Source of the DNA: Porticoccaceae bacterium UBA4026
GTDB lineage: Bacteria > Pseudomonadota > Gammaproteobacteria > Pseudomonadales > Porticoccaceae
NCBI GenBank assembly: GCA_002382445.1
Contig: DGAQ01000037.1
Coordinates: forward strand, 57,589-84,792
Direction of reading: 5' to 3'
Length of the DNA stretch: 27,204 nt
Shown here: in pieces, positions 5,688-14,167 of the stretch
Layout: each line of letters opens with the position of its first letter
Position numbering within the stretch: the first letter of the stretch is position 1
Notes under the pieces: generated by a model
The model's input: only the letters and a program-made list of their open reading frames with translations
Database searches by the model: none
Told to the model about the DNA's origin: nothing
Made by a program: the position numbers and the translations under genes

Positions 5688-8654
5688 ATGGTATTCAGAA
5701 AGAGGTTACTTTCATCTAGTGTTGCACTAGCGCTCATCGGCACAGCCGTTCCTGCGTTCGCTCAGGACGAGGGTGTGATAGAAGAAATTATTGTCACAGG
5801 CGGCATTAGGGGTAGCTTGAAGGCCTCTATGGATATCAAACGTGATTCACAAGGTGTCGTTGATGCCATTTCTGCCGAAGATATGGGTAAGTTCCCAGAT
5901 CAAAACTTGGCGGAGTCCCTGCAGCGTATTACCGGTGTTTCTATTAGTAGGTCGCGCGGTGAAGGAAGTCAGGTAACAGTGCGAGGCTTTGGCCCTGACT
6001 ATAACCTAGTAACCTTTAATGGTCGACAGATGCCAACCCACAGTGACACCAGTCGCTCGTTTGATTTTGGTGACTTAGCCTCTGAGGGCATTGCAGGTGT
6101 TCAGGTCTACAAAACCGGTAGAGCAGACATACCTACAGGTGGTATCGGATCTTCAATCAATATTTCTACTACGAAGCCTCTGGATGATCCCGGTCAGAAA
6201 ATGAGTGGTACCATCAAGATGGTGGCTGACACCTCAACTCGAGAGGGTGATGAAATCACTCCCGAGTTCTCAGGTATCTACTCTAATACTTTTGCGGACG
6301 ACACCATTGGTATAGCAATTACTGCCGTATCTCAGACTCGCCACAATGGCGTTAACGCAGTTGAGACGCAGGGCTGGTTTACTAATGCAGGAGACAAATC
6401 TGGTGCGAATGGTATTCCAAATAATGAAAATCAGGTTAACCGTCCGCAAAGTGCAGATGAATTTTACTCAATCCCTCAGCAAGTTGCCTATTCTATTAAT
6501 GAGTATGAGTCGGTTCGAAAAAATGGGCAGCTAGTGTTGCAGTGGGCGCCAAGTGATGCGGTCACCGCTACGGTAGATTATGTTCGTTCTGAACTTGATT
6601 TAGAACATAGAATGAGTGATATGTCGGCTTGGTTTAGTAATGGCGCAGCGCCGGGGCAATCCTCGACGTGGACGGATGGACCTCAGGCTTCACCATTAGT
6701 CTATCAAGAGGATCTGAACAACGCTGACTTTGCAATGGGCATGCACCGCGATGGACGAAAGAGTGAGAATAGCTCGGTCGGTTTTAATCTTGAGTGGCAA
6801 GCCTCGGACGCCTTAGTATTAGCGCTGGATCACCATGATTCAAGCGCAGAGTATGGCGCAAATAGCCCCTATGGCACTAGTTCTTTGGTGACCATTGCCA
6901 GTTTCAACAAGGTTGGACAAACTGTTTATTACGGCCAAGAAATGCCTGTTTTAGAGCTAAATTTGAATTCTGGAGGTGAAGCTAATCGCCCTCTGTATAA
7001 GAATGACATGGTGGTGACGGGTAGCGTTTTTACAAATAGTGCAGCAAAAATGGATATCGAGCAGTCCAAGTTTAGTGGTACGTTCGATTGGTCTGAAGAA
7101 TCCAGCATTGACTTTGGTGTGCAGTTGACCGAAGTGTCAAACCGTTCTGTCAGCAAAACTGTTCAATTGGACAACTGGGGTGGCTTGACACTGCCCGGTG
7201 AGTTGAGTGACGTTGTGGTTCGTTCATCTATTGATGGCCAGTTTGATCAACTGGGCGGAAGTAATGATCCGCGTCAGCAGACAGAATACTTTACAGCCGA
7301 TTTAGCAGATGCAATAGCCGTTGCTGAGGCACGTTATGCCACGCTCGGTATTCCATATGCCCAGGTAGGTGATTGTGGTACTGGATACTGCGCATCTACC
7401 GACTGGAATGTAGACAAAAGAACGACAGAAGAGACAACGGCAGCCTATATTCAATGGAGGCTTTCGACCGAGTATGAAAGTATGCCGGTCAATATGAAGC
7501 TAGGCATTCGTCACGAATCAACCGACGTTACCTCTGCTGCCTTAGCACCGACCTACAGCGACGTGTATTGGGTTGGCGGCAATGAATTTACGCTTGTTGA
7601 AGCATTAGATGCAGATGGCAATTCCATTCAGGCGTTTGATGATTATACCGGCGACTATGATGTCGTGTTGCCTAACTTGGATTTTGACATTGAGGTTATG
7701 CAGGATGTTATCCTCCGGGCTTCTTGGAGTAAAACAATTACTCGACCTAGCTTTTCAGATATTCAGGGTGGCGTAACGGTTAGCGGTATCTCCTTTAAAA
7801 ATAACGGTGGGTTTGCCGGTGGTGGTAATCCTGGTCTAGAGCCCATTGAGTCAACTAACTTCGATCTGTCAGCTGAGTGGTATTACGATGAGTACAGCTA
7901 CGTGTCGGTCGGATATTTCGATAAAGATGTTAAAAACTTTATTGGATCTTCAGTACTTCCAGCTGAGCCATTGTTTAACTTAAACTGGCCCTTAGGTGGT
8001 GTCCTGTTTGATCAGGCAGTCGCAGAGAGTGGTATTGATCCCTTGAACTATTCTGAAGTTGGCGCCTATATTTTACAAAACTATGCGAGCAATGCGGCCA
8101 TTTCAGAAGTCGGTGGTCAGCCAGCGATATACGGTGTCGATGGTGATCCGATTCTTACCTTCCAGGTGACTGCGCCGGCTAACCAAAGAGACGCTAAGGT
8201 TGATGGTATTGAAATTAATATCCAGCATAATTTTGGTGACAGTGGTTTCGGTATGATTGCCAACGCTACCTTTGTAAATGCTGATGTCGCCTATGACAAT
8301 ATGCAGATCGATTCTCAGTTTGTACTTAATGGTTTGAGTGATTCAGCTAACCTTGTCGGCTTCTATGATAAGGACGGTCTTCAGTTGCGATTAGCTTACA
8401 ACTGGCGTGATGATTACTTGGCGGGCGTAGGGCAGGGAGCAGGTACCTACACTAACCCGACTAATCTTGAGGCCTTTGGTCAGCTGGATATTAGCGCAAG
8501 CTATGAGTATAGCGATAATTTATCCTTTTTCTTTGCAGGTATTAACGTGCTTGAAGAAACCTATAATGTGTATGGTCGAGATAAGTTACAAGTATTGCAG
8601 GCTGGTCAAACCGGTGCGCGGTATGATCTGGGTGTAAGATATACCTTTAAGTAA
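5688..8654 (+). CDS. TonB-dependent outer-membrane receptor, TIGR01782 (Xanthomonas/Caulobacter) type
   Basis: This 988-residue outer-membrane active transporter is energised by TonB-ExbB-ExbD. A signal peptide (residues 1-25, ending V-P-A-F-A) is followed by a TonB-box-like E-E-I-I-V-T-G. The plug domain (about 35-165) contains D-S-Q-G-V-V-D-A-I-S-A-E-D and K-F-P-D-Q-N-L-A-E-S-L-Q-R, hallmarks of the TIGR01782 subfamily. A long beta-barrel ends in Y-D-L-G-V-R-Y-T-F-K with the terminal aromatic of outer-membrane proteins. Members are often tied to uptake of glycans, oligosaccharides or their aromatic conjugates, and often neighbour SapC, cupin-like and halogenase genes, exactly as here. Its own terminator separates it from the next gene, so it may be expressed at a different level. 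The ligand cannot be read from sequence. Confidence 0.95.
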   Translation: MVFRKRLLSSSVALALIGTAVPAFAQDEGVIEEIIVTGGIRGSLKASMDIKRDSQGVVDAISAEDMGKFPDQNLAESLQRITGVSISRSRGEGSQVTVRGFGPDYNLVTFNGRQMPTHSDTSRSFDFGDLASEGIAGVQVYKTGRADIPTGGIGSSINISTTKPLDDPGQKMSGTIKMVADTSTREGDEITPEFSGIYSNTFADDTIGIAITAVSQTRHNGVNAVETQGWFTNAGDKSGANGIPNNENQVNRPQSADEFYSIPQQVAYSINEYESVRKNGQLVLQWAPSDAVTATVDYVRSELDLEHRMSDMSAWFSNGAAPGQSSTWTDGPQASPLVYQEDLNNADFAMGMHRDGRKSENSSVGFNLEWQASDALVLALDHHDSSAEYGANSPYGTSSLVTIASFNKVGQTVYYGQEMPVLELNLNSGGEANRPLYKNDMVVTGSVFTNSAAKMDIEQSKFSGTFDWSEESSIDFGVQLTEVSNRSVSKTVQLDNWGGLTLPGELSDVVVRSSIDGQFDQLGGSNDPRQQTEYFTADLADAIAVAEARYATLGIPYAQVGDCGTGYCASTDWNVDKRTTEETTAAYIQWRLSTEYESMPVNMKLGIRHESTDVTSAALAPTYSDVYWVGGNEFTLVEALDADGNSIQAFDDYTGDYDVVLPNLDFDIEVMQDVILRASWSKTITRPSFSDIQGGVTVSGISFKNNGGFAGGGNPGLEPIESTNFDLSAEWYYDEYSYVSVGYFDKDVKNFIGSSVLPAEPLFNLNWPLGGVLFDQAVAESGIDPLNYSEVGAYILQNYASNAAISEVGGQPAIYGVDGDPILTFQVTAPANQRDAKVDGIEINIQHNFGDSGFGMIANATFVNADVAYDNMQIDSQFVLNGLSDSANLVGFYDKDGLQLRLAYNWRDDYLAGVGQGAGTYTNPTNLEAFGQLDISASYEYSDNLSFFFAGINVLEETYNVYGRDKLQVLQAGQTGARYDLGVRYTFK

Positions 8655-8692
8655 GCTTTAAAACCTTGTAGGTATAGCAGATTGCAAAAGTG

Positions 8693-8724
8693 GCCGCTTA
8701 AATTTTTAAGCGGCTTCTTTTTTT
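8693..8724 (+). terminator. Rho-independent terminator after TBDR1
   Basis: A perfect 10-bp inverted repeat (GCCGCTTAAA and its complement, 8693-8714) with a tiny T-rich loop is followed by TTC and seven T. It lies 39 bases past the TBDR1 stop. It should end most TBDR1 transcripts and set the halogenase genes apart as a second unit. Confidence 0.9.
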
Positions 8725-8777
8725 GTGGCATGTAAAGCAATAATATTATTTGAGTTGTGGCTCAGTGAGTTAAGCTA

Positions 8778-8806
8778 TTGAAGCTAGCGTTTTGAGCGGC
8801 TATTCT
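8778..8806 (+). promoter_or_regulatory. Candidate sigma-70 promoter of the halogenase operon
   Basis: TTGAAG (8778-8783) and TATTCT (8801-8806) are exactly 17 bases apart; each matches four of six consensus bases. A start near 8813 would leave a leader of about 24 bases before the TTG start of the first halogenase. It lies after the TBDR1 terminator, where a second promoter is needed. This is a consensus match only. Confidence 0.4.
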
Positions 8807-8836
8807 AGGTTGATTACACGGCGTAGGTACTAGGCA

Positions 8837-10417
8837 TTGGAAGAGCAAAAAATTACTCGTTTAGTCATTGTTGGCGGCGGCACTGCAGGGTGGCTTACGG
8901 CCGGTATTATTGCTGCCGAACATTTCGTTGATTCTAAAACAAAGACCAATGAGCATAGCTTTGAGCTGACCCTCATCGAGTCCCCCGATATTGCAACCAT
9001 AGGCGTGGGTGAAGGAACATGGCCCTCTATGCGTTCGACATTGCAAAAAATGGGGATCTCTGAGACTGATTTTATTCGCGAATGTGATGCTAGTTTTAAA
9101 CAAGGGACTCTCTTTAAAGGTTGGAAAACTGGTCACGACGATGCCTACACGCACCCTTTTACAATTCCCCATGCATATGCTGAGACTAACCTAGCCCCGC
9201 AATGGCAGAGCTTTCGGGATAAGGTTGATTTTGCAGAGGCGGTGTCATCACAAAACACTTTGATGTTTAAGGGCTTGGCTCCAAAACAAATATCGACACC
9301 AGAGTTTGCATTCAATGTGAACTATGGTTACCACCTCGATGCAGGTAAGTTCGCTGAATTCTTACGTCGGCACTGCGTCGAAAAGCTTGGGGTTAAACAC
9401 CTTAGGGCCAATGTTACTGGGGTTATTTCAGCTGAAAATGGTGATATAGCCTCTGTCACTACAGATGTTTGTGGCGATATTCAGGCAGATCTATTTATTG
9501 ACTGCAGTGGTTCGCGAGCGTTGTTATTAGGCGAGCATTATGGCGTTGCAATATCCTCTAAAAGCGACGTCTTATTTAATGACACGGCACTGGCAGCTCA
9601 GGTCCCTTACACAAAAGAGAGCGATGCGATTGAGTCGAGTACGCTGTCAACGGCCCAAACTGCGGGTTGGATTTGGGATATTGGTTTACCGTCAAGACGT
9701 GGCATTGGGCATGTGTATTCTAGCCGCCATAATTCTGAGGGGCGTGCGACGGAGGAATTACTAGCCTATATAGCCTCAACGGTGAGTCAACAGGCAGCCG
9801 AGGCCGCCACTATTCGTAGGCTGGATTTTATGCCTGGCCACAGAACTAAGTTTTGGCACAAAAACTGTGTTGCCATAGGTATGTCGGCAGGGTTTATTGA
9901 GCCCTTGGAGGCCTCAGCGCTTGTATTGGTGGAGCTTTCAGCGGCTATGATAGCCGATCAACTACCGGCGAATCGGCACATAATGGATATTGTGGCTAAG
10001 CGGTTTAATGAAAAGTTTTTATACCGATGGGACCGCATTATTGATTTCCTAAAATTGCACTATGTTTTGAGTGAACGACGAGACACCGCTTACTGGCGAG
10101 ATAATTGTGATCTCAGCACGATTCCCAAAAGTCTGTCAGAAAGGCTGGAGATTTGGCGGCACCAATGTCCCTGGCACAGGGATGCTGTCCATGTAGATGA
10201 AATGTTTCCTTCAGCCAGTTTTCAATATGTGCTCTATGGCATGGGTTTCGTCACTCAGCAGAGCTCTTTAGGGTCTCGCACCGATCGAGAGGCTGCCAAT
10301 ATAGGCATGCAATTATTCCAAGAGAACGCGGACAAAACGCAACGGTTGGTTGGTATGTTACCGAGCAATCGAGAACTGATTGATAAAATTAGCACTTACG
10401 GTTTTCAAAAAATATAA
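8837..10417 (+). CDS. Flavin-dependent halogenase family protein 1 (tryptophan halogenase-like)
   Basis: This 526-residue protein belongs to the FAD-dependent halogenase family, which uses reduced FAD, O2 and halide to form hypohalite that a lysine delivers to an aromatic substrate. FAD motif G-G-G-T-A-G-W is at 13-19, and G-V-G-E-G-T-W-P at 57-64. The catalytic Lys is Lys88 in S-F-K-Q-G, matching Lys79 of PrnA/RebH. The active-site Glu is Glu358 in E-P-L-E-A-S. The family W-x-W-x-I-P motif reads W-I-W-D-I-G at 278-283, so its Pro is lost, and the Ser after the Glu is Ala359. The start is TTG: an in-frame stop lies two codons upstream and the FAD motif begins 12 residues in, so no ATG is possible. 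A free-tryptophan substrate is unlikely in this context; TBDR-linked relatives have shown bromination of indoles in vitro. No flavin reductase gene adjoins it. Confidence 0.9.
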   Translation: MEEQKITRLVIVGGGTAGWLTAGIIAAEHFVDSKTKTNEHSFELTLIESPDIATIGVGEGTWPSMRSTLQKMGISETDFIRECDASFKQGTLFKGWKTGHDDAYTHPFTIPHAYAETNLAPQWQSFRDKVDFAEAVSSQNTLMFKGLAPKQISTPEFAFNVNYGYHLDAGKFAEFLRRHCVEKLGVKHLRANVTGVISAENGDIASVTTDVCGDIQADLFIDCSGSRALLLGEHYGVAISSKSDVLFNDTALAAQVPYTKESDAIESSTLSTAQTAGWIWDIGLPSRRGIGHVYSSRHNSEGRATEELLAYIASTVSQQAAEAATIRRLDFMPGHRTKFWHKNCVAIGMSAGFIEPLEASALVLVELSAAMIADQLPANRHIMDIVAKRFNEKFLYRWDRIIDFLKLHYVLSERRDTAYWRDNCDLSTIPKSLSERLEIWRHQCPWHRDAVHVDEMFPSASFQYVLYGMGFVTQQSSLGSRTDREAANIGMQLFQENADKTQRLVGMLPSNRELIDKISTYGFQKI

Positions 10418-10462
10418 ACTGATGGTTATTTAACCCTAGGAAAAAGCATTGCCGGAGAAAAA

Positions 10463-11188
10463 ATGAGTAACTACGCCATACTCAACAATACTGTACATAG
10501 AGATTTAAAGGTGATTACTGAGTTAGGTGAAGCTTATGGCAGTAATGTTATGCACGCCATGACCTTTCCTATGGAATTCCGGGATGTCCAATCTTGTTAT
10601 CCGATATTATTTTGTAAGGATCCAGAAAGTGGCCAGTTTTATCCCACTGCGCTCTTTGGTTTTGAGAAAAATCAAAATTTATTTCTCAATGAAGAGGGTT
10701 GGGACGCCAGCTATATTCCGATGATGATTAAACGGCATCCATTTTTAATTGGTTTTCAGGCGGATCCAGAGAAAGGCGAAGGGGCTAAAAAACCTATTAT
10801 TTCAATCGATATGGATAATCCTCGTATTAGTCAGACTGAAGGTGAGGCATTATTTACTGATAGTGGCGATCCTAGTGAATACCTAAAGCAGTCAATGGCC
10901 AGGTTAGAGGCGATACACCGTGGCCACGAGCACAACAGGCTCTTTATTGAAACACTACTCAAAAATGAGTTATTACAATCGTTTACCTTAGAAATTACTC
11001 TCAATAACGGCTCTAACAATAAGCTTTCGGGTTTTTACACCATTGATGAGGAAAATTTGCATAAGCTAGGTGCAGAGGCTTTAGCTAGCTTGCATTCCCA
11101 AGGGTTTCTGCAGGCAATTTATATGGCGGTCGCATCCTTCGCCCGTATTCGACCTATGATAGATAAACAGAACGCCATACTCGCCTAG
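10463..11188 (+). CDS. SapC family protein
   Basis: This 241-residue protein looks like the SapC family (PF07277), named after a Campylobacter surface-layer-associated gene but of unknown activity. The typical features are an N-terminal stretch around H-A-M-T-F-P-M-E-F, a central segment with P-F-L-I-G-F-Q and L-F-T-D-S-G, and a C-terminal part ending V-A-S-F-A-R-I-R-P-M-I-D. There is no signal peptide or membrane segment, so it is predicted cytoplasmic, and the 'S-layer' name should not be taken as a location. GGAG lies six bases before the ATG, and it starts 45 bases after the first halogenase. In many proteobacteria SapC genes sit beside TBDR, cupin-like and halogenase genes, so a role in the same process is likely. 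No catalytic residues can be named. Confidence 0.88.
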   Translation: MSNYAILNNTVHRDLKVITELGEAYGSNVMHAMTFPMEFRDVQSCYPILFCKDPESGQFYPTALFGFEKNQNLFLNEEGWDASYIPMMIKRHPFLIGFQADPEKGEGAKKPIISIDMDNPRISQTEGEALFTDSGDPSEYLKQSMARLEAIHRGHEHNRLFIETLLKNELLQSFTLEITLNNGSNNKLSGFYTIDEENLHKLGAEALASLHSQGFLQAIYMAVASFARIRPMIDKQNAILA

Positions 11189-11232
11189 TATATTGGTGAC
11201 ATTTTTATGATTGTGCTGAAGGATAAATAGCT

Positions 11233-12246
11233 ATGCTCAAGGTTGACACTGAGGTGCAAGAAATACAGGGCTGTCTTCCAGCGCGGCTTCCTGAAGAGGT
11301 TCTTTTGTCTACCCAACCTCTGGTCATGAGAGGATTAGTGGCTGACTGGCCTATGGTTAGCGCAGCCGCTAAGTCATCAGACCATGTCCTAGACTACTTG
11401 GGGAAGTTCGATAGCGGACGACCCTTAACAGCGATGCTCGGCAGTCCCGATATTGAGGGTAGAATTTTCTATAACGATGATCTGACGGGCTTTAACTTTG
11501 ACTATGCCCGAATAGGCTTACAGGAGGTTTTCGCTAGGCTAAGAGAGTCGCAATCAATAACAAAACCACCGATGGTTTATGTGGGCTCAACCAATATTGA
11601 TAATTGGTTACCAGGGTTTCGGAATGAAAATGATTTAGATTTAGACGACTATAGTCCGATGGCAAGTATTTGGATTGGCAATCGTAGTCGTGTCGCAGCG
11701 CACTATGACTTTCCTACTAACATTGCCTGTTCGGTGGCTGGTCGCCGCCGGGTTACGCTGTTTCCACCAGATCAATTAAATAATCTTTATGTGGGGCCCA
11801 TTGATATGAACCCTGCAGGCCAACCAATAAGTTTGGTGGATTTTTCACATCCAGATTATGAAAAATTTCCTCGCTTTAAAGAAGCTTTAAAAGTAGCTCA
11901 AACGGTAGAATTAGAGCCGGGAGATGCCATTTTGATACCCAGCATGTGGTGGCACCATATTGAGTCACTCTGTGAAGTCAATGTGCTAGTTAATTACTGG
12001 TGGCGCAGTACGCCATATTTCCTAGGCGGGCCTTTAAATGTGCTTCAACATGCGATGCTCGGCTTGAAAGATTTGCCGTCCGAACAGAGGGATGTTTGGC
12101 GGGAAATTTTTAATCATTATGTATTTAACCCCTCTGAAGAAAATATGGCTCATATCCCTAAGGAGGCTAGAGGGGTGCTTAATAAAATAGATGAGACAAC
12201 TGCGGCTAAGATCCGTACTCTTTTAATGAGTAAATTAAAACACTAA
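11233..12246 (+). CDS. Cupin_8/JmjC-like putative Fe(II)/2-oxoglutarate oxygenase
   Basis: This 337-residue cytoplasmic protein has the JmjC/FIH-like cupin fold (PF13621). The metal triad is readable: His157 and Asp159 in A-A-H-Y-D-F, and the distal His241 in P-S-M-W-W-H-H. The core sequence R-R-R-V-T-L-F-P-P-D-Q-L-N-N-L-Y and the element E-P-G-D-A-I-L-I-P are typical of the group. Relatives hydroxylate protein side chains, tRNA or small molecules with Fe(II), O2 and 2-oxoglutarate. An AAGGAT ribosome site precedes the ATG, 44 bases after SapC. Sitting between two halogenases, it may act on the same substrate or on a partner protein such as SapC; that is inference. With the metal triad intact I expect an active enzyme. 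Confidence 0.9.
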   Translation: MLKVDTEVQEIQGCLPARLPEEVLLSTQPLVMRGLVADWPMVSAAAKSSDHVLDYLGKFDSGRPLTAMLGSPDIEGRIFYNDDLTGFNFDYARIGLQEVFARLRESQSITKPPMVYVGSTNIDNWLPGFRNENDLDLDDYSPMASIWIGNRSRVAAHYDFPTNIACSVAGRRRVTLFPPDQLNNLYVGPIDMNPAGQPISLVDFSHPDYEKFPRFKEALKVAQTVELEPGDAILIPSMWWHHIESLCEVNVLVNYWWRSTPYFLGGPLNVLQHAMLGLKDLPSEQRDVWREIFNHYVFNPSEENMAHIPKEARGVLNKIDETTAAKIRTLLMSKLKH

Positions 12247-12253
12247 CCCATCT

Positions 12254-12260
12254 AGAAGGA
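12254..12260 (+). promoter_or_regulatory. Ribosome binding site supporting the TTG start of halogenase 2
   Basis: AGAAGGA lies seven bases before TTG at 12268 and just after the cupin stop codon. No in-frame ATG or GTG lies between this site and the FAD-binding glycine motif, so it fixes the TTG as the start. Confidence 0.75.
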
Positions 12261-12267
12261 TTGTGAT

Positions 12268-13755
12268 TTGGATTCTACCAAGGTAAAAAAAGTCGTCATC
12301 GTCGGTGGTGGCACAGCAGGTTGGATGACTGCGGCTTCTCTTGCTAAATTAATAGGCAAAAACCTTGATATTACCTTAATTGAGTCCGACGAGATCGGTA
12401 CTGTTGGTGTGGGTGAGGCAACTATACCCACCATGATGACGTTGCACCAGCTGTTGAAAATTAACGAACAGGAATTCATGTCAGAGGTTCAGGCGACGTT
12501 TAAATTGGGCATCTCATTTGAAAACTGGAAAAATGTTGACCAGGCCTATATTCACTCTTTTGGCTTTACCGGACAAGATTGTTGGGCGGCTGGGTTCCAG
12601 CATTTCTGGTTAAAAGGCAAAGAGCGAGGTATTAGTAAAGAATTCGGCGATTACTCTGTTGAACTTCAGGCGGCAAAGGCCAATAAATTTGCAGTATTAC
12701 CCAACAATGGCTTGAATTACGCCTACCACATTGATGCCAGTCTCTATGCTAAGTTTCTGCGCCGTTTGGCAGAGCGGCATAATACAAAGCGTGTGGAAGG
12801 TAAAATTACGGTCGTTAATCAGCATGATAATGGAGATATTAAGAGTGTCGTTCTAGCCTCAGGAAAAATTATTCAAGGCGATTTATTTATTGATTGCAGC
12901 GGATTCGCAGGGTTGCTTATAGAAAAAACATTGAACACTGAATTTGAAGATTGGTCCCAGTGGTTGCCCTGTGACAGCGCGATAGCTGTGCAGACACGAT
13001 CGGTCAGAGATCCTATTCCCTATACGCGTGCAATCGCCAGAGAATCGGGTTGGCAATGGCGCATTCCACTGCAGTCACGAGTCGGCAATGGCCTGGTGTT
13101 TTGCAGCAAATACCTCACTGATCAGGAAGCGACTCAAACGCTGCTTAGTAATTTGGAAGGTGAAGTGCTCACCGAGCCGAGAGTGATTAAATTTCGCACC
13201 GGCCAGCGCACGCAGCATTGGAACCGTAATTGCATTGCTCTAGGTTTAGCGGGTGGTTTTGTAGAGCCCTTAGAGTCTACCAGCATTCATCTTATTCAAA
13301 GAGGCATTATTCGTTTGATGCAAATGTTTCCTTTTGATGGTGTTGTTGAGCCGGACGTCCAAGAATTTAATAGCCAAATGAAGGACGAGTTTTACTTTAT
13401 TCGTGACTTTATTGTTATGCATTACCATCTCACCGAGCGGACTGATACGGAGTTTTGGCGGCACTGTAAGGCGATGAAGATTCCTGATTCTTTGCAGCAT
13501 CGTTTAGATTTGTTTAAGAAAACCGGACGTATATTCCAGCAAGCAGGCGATGTCTTTGCTGAAAATAGCTGGTCTCAAGTTATGCTGGGCCAAGGACTAA
13601 TACCTGAACATTATCATCCCATTGTCGATATGATGAGTGATGATGAACTAGAGCAGTTTCTAAAAAAAATCAGCATCTCAGTTGAGCAGACTGTTTCACA
13701 ATTGCCTTCGCACCAACAGTTCTTGTCTCAGTATTGTCCGGCTAAGTCTATCTAG
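12268..13755 (+). CDS. Flavin-dependent halogenase 2 (tryptophan halogenase-like, canonical motifs)
   Basis: This 495-residue flavin-dependent halogenase has every family hallmark: G-G-G-T-A-G-W at 13-19, G-V-G-E-A-T-I-P at 47-54, the catalytic Lys79 in T-F-K-L-G (the same number as in PrnA and RebH), the complete W-Q-W-R-I-P motif at 262-267, and Glu336-Ser337 in E-P-L-E-S-T. It should bind FADH2 in the cytoplasm and make a halolysine intermediate. It is clearly different from the first halogenase, so the two are old paralogues and not a recent duplication. It starts with TTG behind a good ribosome site, 21 bases after the cupin gene. The substrate is unknown; TBDR-linked relatives lack a natural-product cluster, and here too there is no NRPS, PKS or tryptophan-derived pathway. 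A separate flavin reductase must be supplied from elsewhere. Confidence 0.94.
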   Translation: MDSTKVKKVVIVGGGTAGWMTAASLAKLIGKNLDITLIESDEIGTVGVGEATIPTMMTLHQLLKINEQEFMSEVQATFKLGISFENWKNVDQAYIHSFGFTGQDCWAAGFQHFWLKGKERGISKEFGDYSVELQAAKANKFAVLPNNGLNYAYHIDASLYAKFLRRLAERHNTKRVEGKITVVNQHDNGDIKSVVLASGKIIQGDLFIDCSGFAGLLIEKTLNTEFEDWSQWLPCDSAIAVQTRSVRDPIPYTRAIARESGWQWRIPLQSRVGNGLVFCSKYLTDQEATQTLLSNLEGEVLTEPRVIKFRTGQRTQHWNRNCIALGLAGGFVEPLESTSIHLIQRGIIRLMQMFPFDGVVEPDVQEFNSQMKDEFYFIRDFIVMHYHLTERTDTEFWRHCKAMKIPDSLQHRLDLFKKTGRIFQQAGDVFAENSWSQVMLGQGLIPEHYHPIVDMMSDDELEQFLKKISISVEQTVSQLPSHQQFLSQYCPAKSI

Positions 13756-13758
13756 GAG
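13754..13758 (+). promoter_or_regulatory. Ribosome binding site supporting the TTG start of the DUF2237 gene
   Basis: AGGAG overlaps the TAG stop codon of halogenase 2 and lies six bases before TTG at 13765. No other start codon in frame precedes the conserved N-terminus, so the gene begins with TTG. The overlap implies translational coupling. Confidence 0.75.
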
Positions 13759-13764
13759 ATCACA

Positions 13765-14133
13765 TTGGACCAAACTAATGTATTTGGTGAGCCAATTGAA
13801 GAATGTTGCAGCCACCCCATTACTGGGTTCTTCCGTGACGGCTTTTGTCGAACCAATAAATATGACCAGGGTTCCCACACGGTTTGCGCCCTGATTACAG
13901 AGGAGTTTCTTGTCTTTTCTCAATCAAGGGGCAACGATCTATCTACCCCAAGACCGGAATATAACTTTTTAGGTTTGCAGCAAGGCCAGTCTTGGTGTCT
14001 TTGTGCTGCTCGTTGGATCGAGGCTCATGAGGCGGGATTTGCGCCAAAAGTTCATCTAAAACGAACCAATAGTCAGGCACTTGAGATTGTGCCCATGGAT
14101 ATTTTGCGTAAGTATGCAACTGATCTAAACTAA
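13765..14133 (+). CDS. DUF2237 family protein
   Basis: This 122-residue protein matches the DUF2237 family over its whole length. The conserved landmarks are N-V-F-G-E-P-I-E near the N-terminus, P-I-T-G-F-F-R-D-G-F-C-R-T at 18-30, H-T-V-C-A at 38-42, S-R-G-N-D-L-S-T-P-R-P at 54-64, and W-C-L-C-A-A-R-W at 77-84. Cysteines 14, 15, 28, 41, 78 and 80 are those usually conserved in the family, which suggests a structural metal or thiol chemistry, but the function is unknown. It has no signal peptide. Its ribosome site overlaps the end of halogenase 2, so it is in the same operon. DUF2237 genes are widespread, and this one may simply have been captured here. Confidence 0.9.
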   Translation: MDQTNVFGEPIEECCSHPITGFFRDGFCRTNKYDQGSHTVCALITEEFLVFSQSRGNDLSTPRPEYNFLGLQQGQSWCLCAARWIEAHEAGFAPKVHLKRTNSQALEIVPMDILRKYATDLN

Positions 14134-14167
14134 CAATACTTAATATAATAAAAATTAAGGCTGACTA

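Noticed and set aside
8861..9172. Minus-strand open frame of 103 codons
   Set aside because: It is a shadow of the first halogenase gene, opposite its conserved FAD motif, with no ribosome site.
10463..11188. SapC protein read as an S-layer or antimicrobial-peptide transporter component
   Set aside because: It has no signal peptide or membrane helices, and the name only reflects family history; the Sap peptide-transport SapC permease is an unrelated membrane protein.
8837..13755. Halogenase pair read as part of an antibiotic (pyrrolnitrin or rebeccamycin type) biosynthetic cluster
   Set aside because: No NRPS, PKS, prenyltransferase, tryptophan oxidase or resistance genes are present. The neighbours are a TBDR, SapC and a cupin-like protein, which fits the TBDR-linked halogenase group instead.
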